14,398 nucleotides of DNA from Flectobacillus sp. (GCA_029865665.1 JARXAV010000239.1:1-14398), one strand, 5' to 3'. Numbered from the stretch's first letter, positions 7,643-14,398 are shown. The notes: generated by a model from the sequence alone, not told the origin. Program-made: numbers and translations.

Positions 7643-8347
7643 ATGAAGAAAAACAGCACACTTCTACTATGTACCATAGTTAGTATCATCTTACACTGTT
7701 TTAATGCCTTAGCACAAACACCAGAAGAATATACAACGGAAGCTTCCGTTTATTCGTATGGTCGTTATGGGAAAAAAATGGCCAACGGAACGTATCTAAG
7801 CAGCCGTCACAGAACCTGTTCGCACGAATATTTACCTGTGGGTTCTCAGATTCAGGTTACAAACCTAAGTAATAACCGCTCAGTTGTGTTGGATGTCAAT
7901 GGACAAAGTGTTACTAGTCCCGTTGAATTGACGCACAGTGCTGCTCAAGAATTAGGGATGTTAGGTTCACAGAAAGCAATGGTGAAAATAGTAGTTCTAA
8001 AAAAAGGGGAGGGAATAGTTGGTACTGTTCAGACGCAATATAAGGTAGAAGAAGTACCTGTTGTGTTGACTCCCGAAGAAGAAAAACGCTTGGCTCGTCG
8101 CAATCAGATTATGGAAGGTAGAGCTCCACAGCAAAGGGGATTAATTCCAGAGTCACGTCCTACCACAACAAGACGAGTGGTGGTGCAATCAGTTCCAGAA
8201 CCAAGTTCAACTCCTGTTTCCGTACCGTCAACTCCATCAACTCCAGTTTCTAAAGAAAAAAAGAGAACTTATGAGTTCCCAATGGATTTTCCGACACACG
8301 AACCCTTGAAAGTCGATACGGTGCAGGGAAAGGTTATTGTTCGATAG
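7643..8347 (+). CDS. RlpA-like double-psi beta-barrel protein, catalytic residues apparently lost
   Basis: A 234-residue secreted protein. Residues 1-24 form a signal peptide with a cleavage site after ALA. Residues 33-119 follow the RlpA double-psi beta-barrel pattern: EASVYSYG, then ANGTY, then EYLPVGSQIQVTNLSNNRSV (62-81), then LTHSAAQELGML. RlpA enzymes are septal-ring lytic transglycosylases that cut denuded glycan strands. Here the usual ANGE/AHGE glutamate is replaced by Thr50, and the NDRGPF segment with its Asp is reduced to VNGQSVTSP, so activity is doubtful; this uses remembered family residues. A charged stretch and a Pro/Ser/Thr-rich tail (about 166-205) follow, with no SPOR domain, although enterobacterial and Pseudomonas RlpA have one. 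It may bind peptidoglycan or be a structural envelope protein. The next gene is convergent, so this is a single unit. Confidence 0.75.
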   Translation: MKKNSTLLLCTIVSIILHCFNALAQTPEEYTTEASVYSYGRYGKKMANGTYLSSRHRTCSHEYLPVGSQIQVTNLSNNRSVVLDVNGQSVTSPVELTHSAAQELGMLGSQKAMVKIVVLKKGEGIVGTVQTQYKVEEVPVVLTPEEEKRLARRNQIMEGRAPQQRGLIPESRPTTTRRVVVQSVPEPSSTPVSVPSTPSTPVSKEKKRTYEFPMDFPTHEPLKVDTVQGKVIVR

Positions 8348-8365
8348 TCAAGTGATTAAGGAATG

Positions 8366-8458
8366 ATGCAGAATTTTGGATGTTGAATTTTAGATTTAAT
8401 TTGCTAATAATTAGTCTTTTATAATAAAAAAATATCAACTAATTTTGTATGATTACTT
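8366..8458 (+). mobile_element. Truncated copy of a MITE-like repeat (copy A)
   Basis: The first 34 bases (8366-8399) match, inverted, the right end of the element at 14083-14218 in 31 of 34 positions, with a 20-base identical core (8372-8391 against 14193-14212). The following AT-rich part, to TACTT at about 8454-8458, aligns in direct orientation with the middle of the second copy. The matching right end is absent, and a different palindromic element (8456-8542) begins exactly where similarity stops. Confidence 0.55.
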
Positions 8459-8542
8459 AGATATATCGTCCTTTTAGGGCTAAAAAAACACATTGCAGCC
8501 CTGAAAGGGCGATATATCTAAGCGATGGGTGTTAGCCCATCG
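8456..8542. repeat. Palindromic (REP-like) element made of two hairpins
   Basis: A near-perfect inverted repeat of 26 bp (8456-8481 with 8497-8522; 24 Watson-Crick pairs plus two G-U, loop 8482-8496) holds a CCCTTT/AAAGGG core and ends in CTTAGATATATCG. Directly after it is a 7-bp hairpin CGATGGG/CCCATCG (8523-8529 with 8536-8542). Dispersed repeats of this general form are frequent between genes in Bacteroidota genomes. It lies between two convergent genes and could also act as a transcript 3'-end structure for the RlpA-like gene. A poly-A run (8544-8552) follows. Confidence 0.65.
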
Positions 8543-8581
8543 TAAAAAAAAAATCACAAAATTTGCCAGATAACCACCTAA

Positions 8582-8631
8582 AAAAGAAAGCGTTTTCGAA
8601 GGATTTTATTCCCGAAAACGCTTTCTTTTTA
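8582..8631 (-). terminator. Bidirectional terminator of pyrC
   Basis: An 18-bp perfect stem (8582-8599 with 8614-8631, arms ending AAAAAG and CTTTTT) has a 14-nt loop. It is 17 bp beyond the pyrC stop on the minus strand and also blocks read-through from the convergent RlpA-like gene. Confidence 0.9.
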
Positions 8632-8648
8632 TATGTTGACTTCAATGA

Positions 8649-9986
8649 TTAACGTGCAAAGAGCATTCGTTTTCCTTGAATTGATTCGTCAAATGTTCCA
8701 TTCTGATAGGCTAAATGACCTGAAACGATGGTATGCGTAATTTGAGAACGTAATGTTTGTCCTTCCAACGGTGACCAACCGCATTGGTAATGAATATTTT
8801 CTTTACTAACGGTTGTGTTTTCTTCTAAATCTACTAACACTAAATCAGCCCAGTAGCCTTCACGAATGTAGCCACGGTTGGCAATTTGGAAACAATCAGC
8901 TACGGCATGAGCCATTTTTTCAGCTATTTTCTCTAAGGTAATCTTCCCATCTTTGTAAAACTCCAACATCAATTGTAATGGATGCTGAACCAAAGGCAAT
9001 CCTGATGGAGACGACCAATAAGGATTTTGCTTTTCAGCCCAAGTATGAGGAGCATGGTCTGTTGCAATAACATCAATACGATCGTTCAAGAGGGCTTCTA
9101 ATAAACGTTGTTTGTGTCCGTCGGCTTTGATGGCAGGGTTACATTTGATTTGATTGCCTAGTGTTTCGTACGAACTGGCATCAAACCAAAGGTGGTGTAC
9201 ACATACCTCAGCCGTGATTTTCTTTTCTTTTAAAGGAAGCGTATTGTCAAATAATTCCGTTTCTTCCCCCGTGGTGATGTGAAGAATATGCAAGCGAGCA
9301 TTGTGACGCTTGGCTAATTCAACGGCCATCGAAGACGATTTATAACAAGCTTCGATATTACGAATTTCAGGATGTACTCTTGGATGTGGGTTATCCCCGA
9401 AGCGTTCTTTGTAAATCGCCGAATTTGCTTTTACCGTCGCTTCATCTTCGCAATGGGTAGCAATCAACATCGGACTGTTTGAGAAAATATTCTCTAAAGT
9501 CTTTTCATTGTCCACCAACATATTTCCTGTAGATGAACCCATAAACACCTTGACCCCACAAACGTTTTGAATATTGGTTTTTAACACCTCTTCAATATTA
9601 TCGTTTGATGCACCCATATAGAAGGAATAGTTAGCAAGAGAAGTGCGAGCCGCAATGTCATATTTATCTTGAAGCAATTCCTGATTAAGGGCATTGGGAG
9701 TTGTGTTAGGCATTTCCATGAAAGAGGTAACACCACCCGCTACCGCAGCACGAGCTTCTGAATGAATACACGCTTTGTGTAAAAGACCTGGCTCACGGAA
9801 GTGTACTTGGTCGTCAATAACACCAGGGAGAAGGTATTTCCCTTTGGCATCTAGGATCGTATCCGCTGAAAGACCAGATAAATTACTGCCGATTTGGGCA
9901 ATTAAGCCATCTTTTACAAAAATATCACTTGTTTGAATAGTGCCTTCGTTAACGACTTGGGCATTCAAAATTAATATTGAACTCAT
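8649..9986 (-). CDS. pyrC: Dihydroorotase (Bacteroidota type)
   Basis: This is the third step of pyrimidine synthesis, cyclising N-carbamoyl-aspartate to dihydroorotate; the enzyme is a cytosolic amidohydrolase. The start chosen is the ATG at 9984-9986, giving 445 residues beginning MSSILILNAQ. An in-frame ATG at 10079 would add 31 hydrophobic residues that do not fit the family. Metal-site motifs visible are VIDDQVHFREPG (57-67), Lys146 in GVKVFMG (the residue that is carbamylated in class I enzymes), THCED (His178), LHILH (His236) and TDHAPH (Asp310). MEMPNT (90-95) and SPLEGQ (405-410) are typical. The first His of the usual HxH metal pair is Gln60, as I recall for related Bacteroidota enzymes. 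The gene is a single unit with its own terminator; no other pyr gene is adjacent. Confidence 0.92.
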   Translation of the reverse strand: MSSILILNAQVVNEGTIQTSDIFVKDGLIAQIGSNLSGLSADTILDAKGKYLLPGVIDDQVHFREPGLLHKACIHSEARAAVAGGVTSFMEMPNTTPNALNQELLQDKYDIAARTSLANYSFYMGASNDNIEEVLKTNIQNVCGVKVFMGSSTGNMLVDNEKTLENIFSNSPMLIATHCEDEATVKANSAIYKERFGDNPHPRVHPEIRNIEACYKSSSMAVELAKRHNARLHILHITTGEETELFDNTLPLKEKKITAEVCVHHLWFDASSYETLGNQIKCNPAIKADGHKQRLLEALLNDRIDVIATDHAPHTWAEKQNPYWSSPSGLPLVQHPLQLMLEFYKDGKITLEKIAEKMAHAVADCFQIANRGYIREGYWADLVLVDLEENTTVSKENIHYQCGWSPLEGQTLRSQITHTIVSGHLAYQNGTFDESIQGKRMLFAR

Positions 9987-9991
9987 GGGAG

Positions 9992-10025
9992 GAAAATTAT
10001 AACGTGATAAGAATAGGTACAAAAA
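9992..10025 (-). promoter_or_regulatory. Candidate pyrC promoter very close to the start codon
   Basis: Read on the minus strand, TTTTTG (10025-10020) is followed after 20 bp by TAATTTTC (9999-9992), one base off the TAnnTTTG box. Only 5 bp separate this box from the ATG at 9986, so if it is used the mRNA would be leaderless or nearly so. Confidence 0.4.
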
Positions 10026-10184
10026 TACGTAATCTGAATGAACCAACAGGAAATATGAGAAGAAAGTTATGGTGTTCATCGGATAACGGAGTAGGAGTGG
10101 AAGGAAGACGTAATAAAACTATAACTAGTCTGTCTATCGTAGGATATTTCTTGCTGCTAAACGCATTATCTTTGAGAACGAAAA

Positions 10185-10244
10185 TTGAACATTTGTTCAA
10201 TAATTCATACGTTATTTAACGATTATACTCACGTATAGTGTAAT
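10185..10244 (+). promoter_or_regulatory. Inverted repeats and weak promoter before the SASA/Fn3 gene
   Basis: The 296-bp gap 9987-10282 holds no believable gene. It carries a tight palindrome TTGAACA-TT-TGTTCAA (10185-10200) and a second inverted repeat ATTATACT/AGTGTAAT (10222-10229 and 10237-10244, one mismatch), which overlaps a TAATTTTA box at 10241-10248. These could be a regulator's operators next to the promoter of the gene at 10283; no clear -33 box is seen. Confidence 0.3.
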
Positions 10245-10282
10245 TTTAAGTATAAATTAAAGACACTCTACCGATACAGTCA

Positions 10283-13200
10283 ATGATGAAAAAATACTCT
10301 TTGCTTACGATTTTTACGTTACTACTAAATTGCCAATCATTTTGCCAACAGTTTGGTACAACAACCTTTAGCCAGTTACCACAAGATTATCAATTATATC
10401 CACGGAATACGGCCAATTACGGAGTAATTCCGATTAGTGGAAAAACTGCTACTTTAGGCTTAACGTCCTATTCCGTCGTTGTGAAACGCAATGAACAGGT
10501 GGTAGATTTCAAAAAGGCTTCCGTAAATTATAATCAATCTATTGGCTATTTTTCTTTTGTTCCCATTCTAATAAAAGCGGAAAAAGCAGAATATAGCGTG
10601 TCTATTTATTCAGTAAAAGGTAGTGACTCTAGCCTAGTTGTTTCCAGACAAAATATTGTTGCAGGAGATGTTTATGTAATAACTGGGCAATCAAACTCTA
10701 CGTCATTATTTATGGATCCTCGAACAAACGAATATTGTAGAACTTTCGGGAAAATTACGGATACTTATAACACAAGTACATATAATCCAGCAGATACCTT
10801 ATGGACTTTATCGAATTATGATAAATATACGTATGGGGTGGGTAACATGGGTTTCGACTTTCAACAACAAATTCTTGACAAATATAACATTCCTACTTGC
10901 TTAATTAATGGTGGTTTTCACTGGTCTTCTGCTCAGCACCATGCCACAAGAACGGAGTCAAATCCTGCCGATTTGACAAATGGTTATGGACGAATGTTAT
11001 ATCGTTTGCAAAAAGCAGGGGTAGATAAGTATGTAAAGGCTTTGGTTTATCGACAGGGAGAAAGTGAGGCTTACGGTGAGGGTTCTGGGTTTACGAAATT
11101 TTTTGGTATTTTCTATCAAAACTTAAAAATTGACTTACCTTCAATTAAGCAACTATACGCTTTTCAAATTGACATTATTGACTATGCTAGTGGAGATGTT
11201 GCGGCTAAAGTACGAGAAGAACAACGCAAGCTGCCGAACACTTATAACGATTTACAATTGCTTGCTTCTGTGGGAACTGCTGGCTTTGATGGACTGCATT
11301 ACAGTGCAGAAGGGTATAAGCAAAATGCGAGTGAAATTGCTCAATTGGTTGGGCGAGATTTCTATAGTGATACCAATACCGACAACATTGATTTTCCGAA
11401 TATTCAACGTGCGTATTTCTCCAATACTTCTAATACAGAATTAACCTTAGTTTTTCAGAAGAGTCAACAATTGGTTTGGCCTAGTGCTGTGAAAGGGCTA
11501 TCGCCTTTTGATATTTTTTACTTTGATGGAAAATCGGGAAATGTGATAGATGGAAAGGTTTCGGATAACAGCGTGATTCTGAAATTAAAGACTGCTCCTC
11601 AATCAAATGTAATTTCTTATCTACCTTCTTTAGTGGCATCAAATAGTACTATTTTCCCTTACGCTGGGCCTTTTATTCAGAATGTGCGAGGATTAAGAGC
11701 CTTTTCATTTTTTGAATATCCGATTGATAGCAAGGCTGTTTCGCTAACAACGCCAGTTGTATCATTCCAACAGGAAAGTGAAACATCTGCTATCTTAACG
11801 TGGAATGCTATTGCTAAAGCTGATACTTATTTGATTGAATTGATAAATACTCAAACAGGAAAGAGTGTTTTTTACCAACAAACTTCTCAGACAACGGTCA
11901 CAATCAAGCAATTAGAACCTCTTATAAATTATTCGTTTAGTGTAAAAGCGGTTAATGGCATCGACGAATCGGTTAAGGCTTCTGTTACGGTGATCTTGAA
12001 ACCGTCGTTAGTAATTGCAAATTTTAAAGGACAGGTAACTTATTACCATACCATTGCATTAGGTTGGTCGGTCACTCCTTATGCAACGAATTATGTATTG
12101 GAAAGAAAAACGGGAACAGATGGAACATATCAAGTAATAGCAAACTTAGGTGTTGACAATAAAGTATTTACAGACACAAAGTTGTTGGCAGGAATTACCT
12201 ATTTTTATCGCATCAAAGCAACTGTCAATGAATTAACGTCTAGTTATCAAGAAATATCGGTAATGACCCCTAGCTTATTATCTAGTCCAGAAATAGCAAG
12301 TCAACTTCTTTCCAATAAAGCATTAAAACTTGTATGGAAAGCCGTTTTAGGGGCAACTTCATATATATTAGAACGAAAAGTGGCTTCAGGAACGTACCTG
12401 TCGCTTGGGACTCTAGGTGTATCTACACAGGAGTATGTGGATAGCAACTTAATCCCAAGTCAGCAGTATAGTTATCGGATAAAAGCATATAGTAGCCTTT
12501 CAGAATCTCTTTATTCAGAAGTGACAACTACGTTACCAGCCGTATTAGAAACACCTGTGCTTGCAGGAAATATTACATATAACAATGCCCTTACGTTAAG
12601 TTGGAAAGCTGTATCGAATGCAAGTTATTTTCAAGTAGAACGCAAAATAGAAGGGGGCAGCTATGTCAAAATAGCGAATGTCAATAGTCCTACCTTGAGT
12701 TATGCCGATACGAATTTAATTCCTAATACGAGTTATGCTTATCGTATCAAGGCGTATAGTAGTAACTCAGAATCGGTTTATTCGGAGGTAACACTTAAAT
12801 TACCTGCTTTGTTAACTACTCCTAGTTTAGTAGCGACTGCCATAGATTATCAAGGTGTACAACTCAGTTGGACAGCCGTAAAAGATGCTATTTCTTATGT
12901 CTTAGAAAGAGGTATTTCGTCTAGTAATGAAGTAAGCTATAGTAAAATAGCCACAGTAGAATCGTCTGTATTGTCTTTCAGCGATGTTGCCTTAAAAGAT
13001 AATACCTCTTATGCCTATCGTTTAACTGCTTATGGAAACAAAACCAACTCACCAGCTTCCGTAAGTATTGCTAAGACACCTATCATTTTAGCAGTTGAAA
13101 CAGAACCTTCAACGATTGCTATTAATGCTTATCCGAATCCTGCACAGAGAACGTTGTTTCTTGCATTTAATGAGGTAGAAAACACGGATGTAACCCTGCT

Positions 13201-13348
13201 GAATTTTTTGGGTAAAGCGGTCTTGACAGCATCCTTTAAAGCTACTGATATGATTCAATTAGATGTGGCTGATTTAGTAGCAGGGCTGTATTTTGTTCAA
13301 GTTAAGCGAGGAGGGAAAGTCGCAGTCATTAAAGTAGTAATCAATTAA
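10283..13348 (+). CDS. Secreted SGNH/sialate O-acetylesterase-like protein with Fn3 repeats and T9SS sorting domain
   Basis: A 1021-residue exported protein. Residues 1-22 are a signal peptide (cut after SFC/Q or nearby). A SASA-type esterase domain spans about 120-360: YVITGQSNS (131-139; nucleophile Ser137), YRQGESEAYG (256-265) and GFDGLHYSAEGY (334-345; Asp336/His339 as the remaining catalytic pair). Such enzymes remove acetyl groups from sialic acids or plant polysaccharides; the true substrate is unknown. Five fibronectin type III domains follow at about 488-573, 574-664, 666-754, 756-843 and 845-933. The third and fourth share long identical stretches (YRIKAYSS, then ES, YSEVT), pointing to recent duplication. 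Residues 946-1021 (NAYPNPAQ ... GLYFVQVKRGGKV) form a type A T9SS C-terminal sorting domain, so the protein should cross the outer membrane by type IX secretion. Two start codons (10283, 10286) are adjacent. It is a single gene. Confidence 0.85.
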   Translation: MMKKYSLLTIFTLLLNCQSFCQQFGTTTFSQLPQDYQLYPRNTANYGVIPISGKTATLGLTSYSVVVKRNEQVVDFKKASVNYNQSIGYFSFVPILIKAEKAEYSVSIYSVKGSDSSLVVSRQNIVAGDVYVITGQSNSTSLFMDPRTNEYCRTFGKITDTYNTSTYNPADTLWTLSNYDKYTYGVGNMGFDFQQQILDKYNIPTCLINGGFHWSSAQHHATRTESNPADLTNGYGRMLYRLQKAGVDKYVKALVYRQGESEAYGEGSGFTKFFGIFYQNLKIDLPSIKQLYAFQIDIIDYASGDVAAKVREEQRKLPNTYNDLQLLASVGTAGFDGLHYSAEGYKQNASEIAQLVGRDFYSDTNTDNIDFPNIQRAYFSNTSNTELTLVFQKSQQLVWPSAVKGLSPFDIFYFDGKSGNVIDGKVSDNSVILKLKTAPQSNVISYLPSLVASNSTIFPYAGPFIQNVRGLRAFSFFEYPIDSKAVSLTTPVVSFQQESETSAILTWNAIAKADTYLIELINTQTGKSVFYQQTSQTTVTIKQLEPLINYSFSVKAVNGIDESVKASVTVILKPSLVIANFKGQVTYYHTIALGWSVTPYATNYVLERKTGTDGTYQVIANLGVDNKVFTDTKLLAGITYFYRIKATVNELTSSYQEISVMTPSLLSSPEIASQLLSNKALKLVWKAVLGATSYILERKVASGTYLSLGTLGVSTQEYVDSNLIPSQQYSYRIKAYSSLSESLYSEVTTTLPAVLETPVLAGNITYNNALTLSWKAVSNASYFQVERKIEGGSYVKIANVNSPTLSYADTNLIPNTSYAYRIKAYSSNSESVYSEVTLKLPALLTTPSLVATAIDYQGVQLSWTAVKDAISYVLERGISSSNEVSYSKIATVESSVLSFSDVALKDNTSYAYRLTAYGNKTNSPASVSIAKTPIILAVETEPSTIAINAYPNPAQRTLFLAFNEVENTDVTLLNFLGKAVLTASFKATDMIQLDVADLVAGLYFVQVKRGGKVAVIKVVIN

Positions 13349-13499
13349 TTTTAAGTGGTCGTCAGTTTAAAGTTTAATGTTCAAATATTTCGATAAACAA
13401 CTAAAAGGAAAAAGTTACTTTTGAATTGAAAGATTAATTTATTTGCAACAACATCAACGGTATAAGTTTGTCCATCTGAGTGTCTTTTTTATAGAATTT

Positions 13500-13535
13500 C
13501 CATTTAGACGGCGACTTCAGTCGCTGCCTAAATGG
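13500..13535. repeat. REP-like palindrome
   Basis: A 17-bp imperfect stem (13500-13516 with 13519-13535; one A-C mismatch, one G-U) with arms CCATTTAGACGGCGACT and AGTCGCTGCCTAAATGG. It lies in the 231-bp gap between convergent genes. No T-run follows in either direction, so it does not look like a normal terminator; it resembles dispersed palindromic repeats of Bacteroidota. Nothing else recognisable is seen in 13349-13579. Confidence 0.5.
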
Positions 13536-13579
13536 CAAAAAAAGCCAAACGATACTTGACAATCATTGCTTAACCGTGG

Positions 13580-13996
13580 TTAAAAGTCAACTTTACCACG
13601 ATTACTTTTTTTCTCCGAATGCTTCTTTTTGCTATCCAATCGTTTGGCAATCATGGAAGCGGTTGGTTTTACTTTGAGTCTCTTTTTAGGAATAAATAGG
13701 GCTTTCTTCAACAACTCTCTAAACTTCCGAATGACTACTTGTTTATTGCGTAACTGCGTTCGTTCTTCTTGCGAAACAATGAGGAGTTCGCCTTCATTAT
13801 TGATTTGATTCTTTAATTTGCTTTGAATCAATGCTTTTTGAGCGTCATCTAATAAGGCTGAATTTACGACGTTAAAGCGTAGTTCTACTTTGGTAGAAAC
13901 CTTATTGACATTTTGTCCACCTGCTCCGCCACTGCGTGAGGCTTGGAATTGCCATTCTGGTGAAAAATCTTGTTGTAATATTTCTGCTAAATTCAT
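13580..13996 (-). CDS. arfB: Alternative ribosome-rescue peptidyl-tRNA hydrolase ArfB (YaeJ)
   Basis: ArfB enters ribosomes stalled on mRNA without a stop codon and hydrolyses the peptidyl-tRNA. The start chosen is the ATG at 13994-13996, giving 138 residues beginning MNLAEILQQ. An in-frame ATG at 14041 would add 15 residues not expected for the family (E. coli ArfB has 140). The GGQ catalytic motif is at residues 26-28 in SRSGGAGGQNVNKVSTKVEL, the same position as in E. coli. The usual basic C-terminal tail that lies in the empty mRNA channel is present (RLKVKPT, RLDSKKKHSEKKSNRGKV). Absence of the larger RF1/RF2 domains rules out a normal release factor. It is a single gene, preceded by a repeat element and an OmpA-family gene on the same strand. 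Confidence 0.93.
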   Translation of the reverse strand: MNLAEILQQDFSPEWQFQASRSGGAGGQNVNKVSTKVELRFNVVNSALLDDAQKALIQSKLKNQINNEGELLIVSQEERTQLRNKQVVIRKFRELLKKALFIPKKRLKVKPTASMIAKRLDSKKKHSEKKSNRGKVDF

Positions 13997-14033
13997 AATT
14001 GCGATAATGCTGTATTTGTCCAGTATAAAAGAA

Positions 14034-14061
14034 GAGTCCACCTAGAAAACTAAGCGGACTC
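14034..14061 (-). terminator. Possible terminator of the OmpA-family gene
   Basis: A 12-bp imperfect stem (14034-14045 with 14050-14061; 10 pairs, AAAA loop on the plus strand) is followed on the minus strand by TTCTTTTA. It is 176 bp beyond the OmpA-family stop because the repeat element 14083-14218 lies between, and just upstream of arfB. Confidence 0.45.
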
Positions 14062-14082
14062 AGATAGTATCATTTACTAAGA

Positions 14083-14218
14083 ATGCAAAATTTTAAATTT
14101 CGGATTTAATGAACTAGTTATTAGCTTTTTACAATAAAAAATAAATAGCAGCTAATTTTACACGAGTACTTCATAATTAGTGAGTTAAATCCAAAATTCA
14201 ACATCCAAAATTTTACAT
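14083..14218. mobile_element. MITE-like element with inverted termini (copy B)
   Basis: About 136 bp of non-coding, AT-rich DNA with inverted ends. The right end (14185-14218) is 34 bases and the left end (14083-14109) is its inverted copy with an internal loss of about 7 bases. The interior carries CTAATTTT and ATTAG blocks shared with the copy at 8366-8458. It encodes nothing, so if mobile it depends on a transposase supplied elsewhere. It fills most of the gap between the OmpA-family gene and arfB. Confidence 0.5.
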
Positions 14219-14236
14219 TGTTACTTATGGAGATGC

Positions 14237-14398
14237 TTATTTTACTTCTAAAACCTTAAATTCTGTACGACGGTTCATTTGGTGTTCTTCTTCGGTACAC
14301 GATACGCCATCGACACATTGGTTAACCAATTTTGATTCGCCGTAACCTTTGGCAATAATTCTACTTGCTCCTACACCTTTAGAAATAATATAAGCAAC
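14237..14398 (-). CDS. C-terminal end of an OmpA-family protein (partial)
   Basis: The last 53 codons of a minus-strand gene running off the window end; TAA at 14239-14237. The fragment has the tail of an OmpA/MotB peptidoglycan-binding domain: ISKGVGASRIIAKGYGES, then an insertion with two Cys (NQCVDGVSCTEEEHQ, a likely disulfide), then MNRRTEFKVLEVK. The GYGES and NRR(T/V)EF signatures are typical of the domain that binds diaminopimelate in peptidoglycan, placing the protein in the outer membrane or periplasm. The N-terminal architecture is outside the window. Confidence 0.9.
   Translation of the reverse strand, partial: VAYIISKGVGASRIIAKGYGESKLVNQCVDGVSCTEEEHQMNRRTEFKVLEVK

Noticed and set aside
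8456..8542. CRISPR repeat
   Set aside because: The palindromes are not repeated in tandem with regular spacers; only one unit is present.
9987..10079. N-terminal extension of dihydroorotase from the ATG at 10079
   Set aside because: The 31 added residues are hydrophobic and unlike the family. MSSILILNAQ is the standard N-terminus, and a promoter match lies within the extension.
9977..10219. 80-residue plus-strand ORF between pyrC and the esterase-like gene
   Set aside because: It starts at a TTG inside pyrC, has no recognisable domain, overlaps the likely pyrC promoter and has biased, low-complexity composition. It looks like chance.
13416..13423. TACTTTTG as a plus-strand promoter box
   Set aside because: It fits the -7 consensus, but there is no -33 box at the right distance and no gene downstream on that strand before the convergent arfB.
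13570..13583. TTAACC-GT-GGTTAA palindrome at the arfB stop
   Set aside because: Only 6 bp per arm, overlaps the coding end and has no T-run; too weak to call an operator or terminator.
13997..14041. 15-residue N-terminal extension of ArfB
   Set aside because: The shorter form puts GGQ at residues 26-28, exactly as in E. coli ArfB. The extension overlaps the hairpin 14034-14061.

Overview
The window looks like a chromosomal segment from a member of the phylum Bacteroidota, most likely Cytophagia (an aquatic Flectobacillus/Arcicella/Emticicia-like genome is my guess; the genus cannot be fixed from the sequence alone). The signs are AT-rich intergenic DNA, promoters of the TTTG-N18-22-TAnnTTTG type, almost no Shine-Dalgarno sequences before genes, a secreted protein with a type IX secretion C-terminal sorting domain, and a Bacteroidota-type dihydroorotase. 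No phage, CRISPR array, tRNA or rRNA is visible. Most genes are monocistronic, separated by strong and often bidirectional hairpin terminators.

Layout: 1-315 is the 3' end of an unrecognised gene, followed by terminators. 470-607 is a long, apparently structured leader, and 608-2701 is fusA (elongation factor G). 2847-3908 (minus) is an extended-SDR sugar-nucleotide epimerase. 3998-5941 (minus) is a KUP potassium transporter. 6173-7552 (minus) is a lipoprotein that joins a cytochrome-c-like domain to a copper monooxygenase (PHM-like) fold. 7643-8347 (plus), divergent from it, is an RlpA-like double-psi beta-barrel protein. 8366-8542 is a cluster of repeat elements. 8649-9986 (minus) is dihydroorotase pyrC. 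10283-13348 (plus) is a secreted SGNH/sialate-acetylesterase-like protein with Fn3 repeats and a T9SS signal. 13580-13996 (minus) is the ribosome-rescue factor arfB. 14083-14218 is a second copy of the repeat element. 14237-14398 (minus) is the C-terminal end of an OmpA-family protein.

The genes do not form one pathway. They are housekeeping functions (translation, ribosome rescue, pyrimidine synthesis, K+ uptake) mixed with envelope and secreted proteins. The most interesting item is the fusA leader. It has a good promoter, a 13-bp imperfect hairpin, a closing helix, a mutually exclusive alternative hairpin, and a 15-codon open reading frame preceded by a perfect GGAGG, which is unusual in a phylum that largely avoids Shine-Dalgarno sequences. 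Next are two copies of a small element with inverted termini (one truncated beside a second, very strong palindromic element), a third REP-like palindrome, and the cytochrome/copper-monooxygenase lipoprotein.
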